Positions 63,759 through 64,000 of a stretch of 64,000 nt of DNA are shown one piece after another. The stretch covers positions 62,001 to 126,000 of the forward strand of contig JALHOL010000010.1 in assembly GCA_022843025.1 (NCBI GenBank), given 5' to 3'. Position 1 is the first letter of the stretch, and the number at the start of each line of letters is the position of its first letter. The position numbers and the translations under genes are program-made. The notes below the pieces were generated by a model, which ran no database searches, had not been told where the DNA came from, and was given only the letters and a program-made list of their open reading frames with translations. The DNA comes from Paracoccaceae bacterium (GTDB lineage: Bacteria > Pseudomonadota > Alphaproteobacteria > Rhodobacterales > Rhodobacteraceae).

Positions 63759-64000
63759 GGTTGTCCTGTCCGGCCTGACCAAATCCTTTGGCGCTACCCG
63801 CGCCCTATCGGATGTGTCGATGACCATTCCCGACGGGTCCTTCGTCGTGCTCTTGGGCCCCACGGGGGCAGGCAAAACCACCACCCTGCGCCTGATCGCG
63901 GGCCTTGACCGCCCCGATGCAGGCGACATCGCCATCGCGGGCCGCTCTGTCCGTGATGACATGCCCGCGCAGCGCGATGTGGCGATGGTCTTTCAGCAAT
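63751..64000 (+). CDS. Sugar ABC transporter ATP-binding protein 2 (3' end outside window)
   Basis: The frame starts at ATG 63751, overlapping the previous stop, and stays open to the window end (83 codons seen). It has FVVLLGPTGAGKTTTLRLIA (Walker A) and the Q-loop VAMVFQQ at the cut edge. A second ATPase suggests a heterodimeric nucleotide-binding pair, as in some alphaproteobacterial sugar and glycerol transporters. Confidence 0.92.
   Translation, partial: MAEVVLSGLTKSFGATRALSDVSMTIPDGSFVVLLGPTGAGKTTTLRLIAGLDRPDAGDIAIAGRSVRDDMPAQRDVAMVFQQ

Noticed and set aside
1-64000. tRNA, rRNA, CRISPR arrays, insertion sequences, prophage, attachment sites
   Set aside because: I looked through the intergenic gaps and found no cloverleaf, no spaced direct repeats, no transposase or integrase frames and no target-site duplications.

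Overview
The window is one continuous, GC-rich chromosomal stretch from an alphaproteobacterium, most likely Rhodobacterales (Rhodobacter/Gemmobacter/Tabrizicola-like). Three things point there. The 14-gene nuo operon is interrupted by small genes typical of that order (DUF5337, DUF5333 and similar). NuoG is short and of mitochondrial type. Two copies of a GC-rich intergenic repeat ending in CCAAGATGAA, common in Rhodobacteraceae, are present. The genus cannot be settled from the sequence alone. I found no rRNA, tRNA, CRISPR array, insertion sequence, phage gene or replication origin. Gene density is very high, with many 4-bp ATGA/GTGA overlaps.

Layout. 1-4813: the 3' part of an acetylornithine deacetylase-like M20 peptidase, a FAD-dependent oxidoreductase, a short Hsp70-family protein and a second M20 amidohydrolase. 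4810-7528: a DUF1304 membrane protein converging on cydAB (cytochrome bd-type quinol oxidase). 7766-12921 (minus): moaA, an AlkD-like DNA alkylation repeat protein, glmS and glmU. 13018-14906 (plus): a Gph-like HAD phosphatase and a DegT/DnrJ-type aminotransferase. A four-hairpin array at 14911-15011 separates these from a convergent CreA-family gene.

15827-38348 (plus) is dominated by the complex I operon nuoABC-DE-F-G-HI-JKLMN. Interspersed in it are a sulfotransferase (between nuoC and nuoD), a membrane/helix-hairpin-helix protein, DUF5337, three predicted small lipoproteins, DUF5333, DUF3291, a 59-aa protein and a carboxymuconolactone-decarboxylase-like protein. birA, coaX and the ribonuclease J gene follow without a break. 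A second four-hairpin array plus an intrinsic terminator separates this run from a convergent RhlE-type RNA helicase.

40339-50177: an unrecognised membrane/secreted protein pair, prfC (minus), an SDR protein with an atypical active site, an orphan FbpC-like ABC ATPase, a WYL regulator, a small monooxygenase-like gene with a WYL-less regulator (both preceded by the same CTGACA-N6-TGTCAG palindrome), then tatABC and a DUF815 ATPase. 50254-57369: a CNNM/CBS protein, an NlpD-like LysM/degenerate-LytM lipoprotein with pcm and surE (minus), small membrane ORFs, efp divergent from epmA, and a stand-alone response regulator. 57534-64000: a LacI-family regulator next to a CUT1 sugar ABC transporter (binding protein, two permeases, a small membrane protein, a VOC protein, two ATPases, the second cut off by the window end). 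Similar LacI-type palindromes lie before both the regulator and the transporter.

Most of the window is housekeeping. The least explained parts are the accessory genes embedded in nuo, the twin hairpin arrays at convergent gene ends, the palindrome-linked regulator/monooxygenase pair, and the accessory proteins of the sugar transporter. I see no clear undescribed defence or mobile system.
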